This document shows positions 60,992 to 64,000 of a stretch of 64,000 nucleotides of DNA, one piece after another; the stretch's first letter is position 1; every line of letters begins with the position of its first letter. Below the pieces are notes generated by a model. That model searched no databases and was not told where the DNA came from. It worked only from the letters and a program-made list of their open reading frames with translations. Both the position numbers and the translations under genes were made by a program. Source of the stretch: Sulfobacillus acidophilus DSM 10332 (GTDB lineage: Bacteria > Bacillota > Sulfobacillia > Sulfobacillales > Sulfobacillaceae); assembly GCA_000237975.1 (NCBI GenBank), contig CP003179.1:1178001-1242000 (forward strand), given 5' to 3'.

Positions 60992-63900
60992 ATGGCAGGT
61001 TTGTCGGCCCATCTGCATGTACATTCGGCGTTTTCCTTTTTAAATGGGGCTTCGATGCCCGAAGACCTGGTAGCGGAGGCGGCCCGGCAAGGCATCGAGG
61101 TATTGGCATTAACCGATAGCGATCGCGTATCGGGTGTCGTAGCCTTTTTAAAGGCGTGCGAAGAATATGGCATCAAGGGGTTGGTCGGGGCGGAGGTAAC
61201 CGTTGAAGAGGCGGGCAAACTCATTTTGTTGGCGCCGGATACCGAAGGATATACGCGACTGAATCGTCTATTGACCGAAGCGCATTTATCGTCGCCCCGC
61301 GGGGCCCCGCGGGTTTCCTGGGACGTTCTGGATACCTGGGGGCCGGGATTGGTAGGTCTGACCGGCGATCGTGAGGGGATTTTAGCCCGGGCTTGGCTAA
61401 AAGGGCGTCGGGATACCATCGAGGATTTGGCCCGGCGGCTTCAGCGCAGTCTTGCCGGTCGTGTCTATATCGAGTTGACCGCCAGTCTTTTACCGGGAGA
61501 TCGCCTATTGTTCCGGGCGCTTGGAGATATCGGGCAAGCGCTGGGAATTCCTCTGGTGGTAACCGCCGCCGCCCATTATGCCCGAAAGCAAGATTTTGGT
61601 CTTTTTGATTTAATGACCTGCATTCGGTTGGGACAACCGGTCGAAGCGGTTTCGCCGGAACGGCGGCTTAATGCGGAAAACTATCTGAAGCCGTGGTCAA
61701 TGTTGGCTCAAACGTTTCGGGCTTGGCCGGAGGCGTTGGCTACCACCCGGCAGTTGGCGGAAACATTGCAAACACCGGATATTTTAACGCGCCGGTATCC
61801 TCCCGGATTTTCATTGCCGGACGGGGTGACCGCCGACGCCTATCTGCGTCATTGGGTGCGCCAAGGCGCTAAATGGCGTTATCGTGAACGCTGGCACACC
61901 GTGTGGCCTCGGATTCGTCATGAACTCGAGGTCATTAGCCGGCTTGGCTATGCCGAGTATTTTTTGGTGGTCTGGGACGTGGCCCGTTATGCTCGACGGC
62001 AAGGCATTCGGTTTTCCGGGCGAGGATCGGCCGCCGATTCGGTTGTGGCCTATGTGCTGGGCATTACCGATGTGGATGCGTATGCTCGGCAACTCTTGTT
62101 TGAACGGTTTATGAGTCCGGAACGGCAAGAAGCGCCGGATATCGACATTGATTTTGATGCACGTTACCGCGACCAAATCGAAGCGTACGTGGTAGAGCGT
62201 TACGGACAAGATCATGTGGCCCGGGTGGCCACTTACCAAACGTATCGACCGCGGCTGGCGGTCCGTGAAATAGGCAAGGTATTGGGGTATCCGCCGGCCG
62301 AATTGGATGCGTTAGCCAAATCGCTGCCGGAAATGCCGATTACGGCGATTTTAGAGCATTGGGACGATATTCCCGAACTTCGGCAATATGCGGACGCTGA
62401 CCGCTTGCGCCAAGTCTTGGCATGGGCACAAAAAATTACCGGGAAACCCCGTCATTTAGGGACGCATCTGGGGGGCGTAGTCATCAGCCAACGTCCACTG
62501 GCGGAAATCGGGCCGCGGGAACGATCCGCCAAAGAGGTGGAAATTATGCCGTTTGATAAACGGGATATCGAAACCTTGGGTCTTATGAAACTGGATTTAT
62601 TATCCCTACGGATTTTTTCGGCGGTCGATATCGCGCAAAAGCACATTCAAAGCGAACAGCCGGCTTTTGATTATGATCGGATTCCCTTAACCGACGACCA
62701 AACCTACCAACGGCTCGCCCGAGGGGAAGGGGTGGGGGTTTTTCAACTGGAGAGTCCGGCCCAGCGGGCGTTGGCCCAACGGTTAAAGCCGGATACTTGG
62801 GAAGATATCGTGGCTAGTTTAGCCCTCATCCGTCCCGGTCCCATTAAAGGCAATATGGTGGATCCGTTTGTGGCGAGGCGCCGCGGATACGAGCCGGTCA
62901 CCTATCTTTTGCCCGAACTCGAGCCGATTTTGAAGAAAACTTACGGGGTCATCTTATTTCAAGAGCAAGTTATCGCGATTGCCAGTCGCATCGCGGGGTT
63001 TACCCCAGGCGAGGCCGATGCTTTGCGCCGGGTGATGACCCATGCCCGGTCGCCGGAGGAAATGGCGGCTATCGGCGACCGGTTTCGGGCCAAAGCCGAA
63101 GCTCGGGGGATCGATCCGGTTACTGCCCAAGCACTTTTTCAACAGATTGCCGGATATGCCAGCTACGGGTTTAATGAAGCACATGCTGCCGCCTTTGCGG
63201 AAACCGCCTATCGCACGGCCTATTTATTGGAACATTATCCGGTCGCGTATTTTGTCGGCTTGTTGAATGCGGAGCCACTGGGCTACTACCCGATCGATAT
63301 TTTATTGGTAGAAGCGCGTCGACGGGGGGTAACGATTCGTCCTCTCGACATCAATCACAGTCAGGTAGACGTGGTGCCGGAGGAAGGGACTATTCGTTTG
63401 GGGTTTCGGCTGGTGAAGGGATTGGGACGATCCGAAGCGGAGTGCCTCGTCGCCCGGCGACCGCCCGGGGGTTACCGTCACCCGGAAGAGGTGATTGAAC
63501 GGTCCTGTCTTTCGATGGATCAGCTTATCCCACTGATTCATGTGGGGGCTTTTGATGCCATTAACCCGGATCGGGTCGGGTTATTACAGGATATTGCCGG
63601 ACCGAACGCCCTGCAACTCTCGGAAGCGCGTCCGGAGCGCCGACCGGTGCTGGCCCAGCGGTTGGCCGCCGATTATCGCTATTTGGGGTTTGGCCAAGAG
63701 ACCCAATGGATGGCTTTGTGGCGGACCAAGCTGGTGCAGCAGGGATTCTTAACCGTTGCAGAGGTCCTGCAAAAGCCTCCCGGAACCCCCGTGCGTTTGG
63801 TGGCCATGATTTACCGCCCTCATCGGCCGCCGACCCGAAGCGGGAAGATTGTCGTCTTTTTATCCCTTTGGGATGAAACCGGTCTCTTGGAAGCCCATTT

Positions 63901-64000
63901 GCCGCCAGAGGGATATCAGCAGTATGGTCATTTGTTGTTCGGCGGAAAGGCGGTGCGTGTCGTCGCCCTTTCGGGGACTCGTCAACCCGGCGGTATGGGG
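60992..64000 (+). CDS. dnaE2: Error-prone DNA polymerase DnaE2 (3' end outside window)
   Basis: This C-family polymerase performs mutagenic lesion bypass with ImuB. The frame is open to the window's right edge; 1003 codons are visible of an expected ~1050. The PHP domain starts at residue 6 (HLHVHSAFSFLNGAS); the catalytic aspartates are in PDIDIDFD (382-389); KLDLLSLR, FQLESPAQRA, LALIRPGPIKGN, FQEQVIAIA and GYASYGFNEAHAAAFA are DnaE landmarks. ATG 60992 lies 4 bp after the previous stop. DnaE2 rather than DnaE1 is favoured by the cassette context and the shorter length. Confidence 0.92.
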   Translation, partial: MAGLSAHLHVHSAFSFLNGASMPEDLVAEAARQGIEVLALTDSDRVSGVVAFLKACEEYGIKGLVGAEVTVEEAGKLILLAPDTEGYTRLNRLLTEAHLSSPRGAPRVSWDVLDTWGPGLVGLTGDREGILARAWLKGRRDTIEDLARRLQRSLAGRVYIELTASLLPGDRLLFRALGDIGQALGIPLVVTAAAHYARKQDFGLFDLMTCIRLGQPVEAVSPERRLNAENYLKPWSMLAQTFRAWPEALATTRQLAETLQTPDILTRRYPPGFSLPDGVTADAYLRHWVRQGAKWRYRERWHTVWPRIRHELEVISRLGYAEYFLVVWDVARYARRQGIRFSGRGSAADSVVAYVLGITDVDAYARQLLFERFMSPERQEAPDIDIDFDARYRDQIEAYVVERYGQDHVARVATYQTYRPRLAVREIGKVLGYPPAELDALAKSLPEMPITAILEHWDDIPELRQYADADRLRQVLAWAQKITGKPRHLGTHLGGVVISQRPLAEIGPRERSAKEVEIMPFDKRDIETLGLMKLDLLSLRIFSAVDIAQKHIQSEQPAFDYDRIPLTDDQTYQRLARGEGVGVFQLESPAQRALAQRLKPDTWEDIVASLALIRPGPIKGNMVDPFVARRRGYEPVTYLLPELEPILKKTYGVILFQEQVIAIASRIAGFTPGEADALRRVMTHARSPEEMAAIGDRFRAKAEARGIDPVTAQALFQQIAGYASYGFNEAHAAAFAETAYRTAYLLEHYPVAYFVGLLNAEPLGYYPIDILLVEARRRGVTIRPLDINHSQVDVVPEEGTIRLGFRLVKGLGRSEAECLVARRPPGGYRHPEEVIERSCLSMDQLIPLIHVGAFDAINPDRVGLLQDIAGPNALQLSEARPERRPVLAQRLAADYRYLGFGQETQWMALWRTKLVQQGFLTVAEVLQKPPGTPVRLVAMIYRPHRPPTRSGKIVVFLSLWDETGLLEAHLPPEGYQQYGHLLFGGKAVRVVALSGTRQPGGMG

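Overview
The window looks like a monoderm, moderately GC-rich Firmicute chromosome of the Sulfobacillus type. The clues are strong AGGAGG-type ribosome sites, frequent TTG/GTG starts, a Tad-type pilus locus with no secretin gene, a Bacillus-type SOS box, and an ImuB/DUF6504/DnaE2 cassette. The genus is an inference; no ribosomal RNA is present.

Region 1 (1-30208) is the right-hand part of an integrative conjugative element (ICE). It starts inside a gene and ends at a tyrosine integrase. About 115 bp past the integrase lies the 3' half of a selenocysteine tRNA (selC), so the element sits in the anticodon-loop region of selC. The first block (1-9610) encodes a monoderm type IV secretion apparatus: degenerate ParA-like protein, VirB6-like, PrgI/VirB3-like, VirB4 ATPase, VirB1-like wall hydrolase and an FtsK/VirD4-like coupling ATPase. 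The second block (10304-14821) encodes exported proteins: a thioredoxin-fold protein, two proteins sharing an unrecognised C-terminal domain, and a cysteine-rich protein. The third block (14883-24539) is a nearly complete Tad pilus system: CpaE, lipoprotein, TadA/CpaF, TadB, TadC, a terminator-flanked Flp-like pilin, two anchored surface proteins, CpaB, prepilin peptidase and a YcgR/PilZ-like c-di-GMP receptor. After it come a GT-C-like membrane protein, a mini site-2 protease, a second prepilin-peptidase-like protein and small unknowns. A T4SS, its own Tad pilus and a likely c-di-GMP control point on one mobile element is the most interesting system here. My hypothesis is a pilus-assisted mating machine for Gram-positive cells. 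No relaxase is visible; it may lie to the left.

Region 2 (30209-40032) is a second accessory stretch: about 1 kb without a recognisable gene, a two-gene Hachiman-like defence system (HamA nuclease plus HamB helicase), and a nested insertion-sequence cluster. In that cluster one IS3-family copy has been split by a second copy of itself and by an IS21-family element; the target duplications of all three insertions can be read.

Region 3 (40033-64000) is ordinary chromosome: small flavoprotein, rhomboid-like protein, MFS carriers, quinone oxidoreductase, an ApbE plus cytochrome-b-like operon, a cysteine-less disulfide-reductase-family flavoprotein, ammonium transporter, panB-panE, a leucine/branched acyl-CoA degradation operon (acyl-CoA dehydrogenase, biotin carrier, carboxyltransferase, HMG-CoA lyase, hydratase), and an SOS-type mutagenesis cassette whose dnaE2 runs off the right edge.
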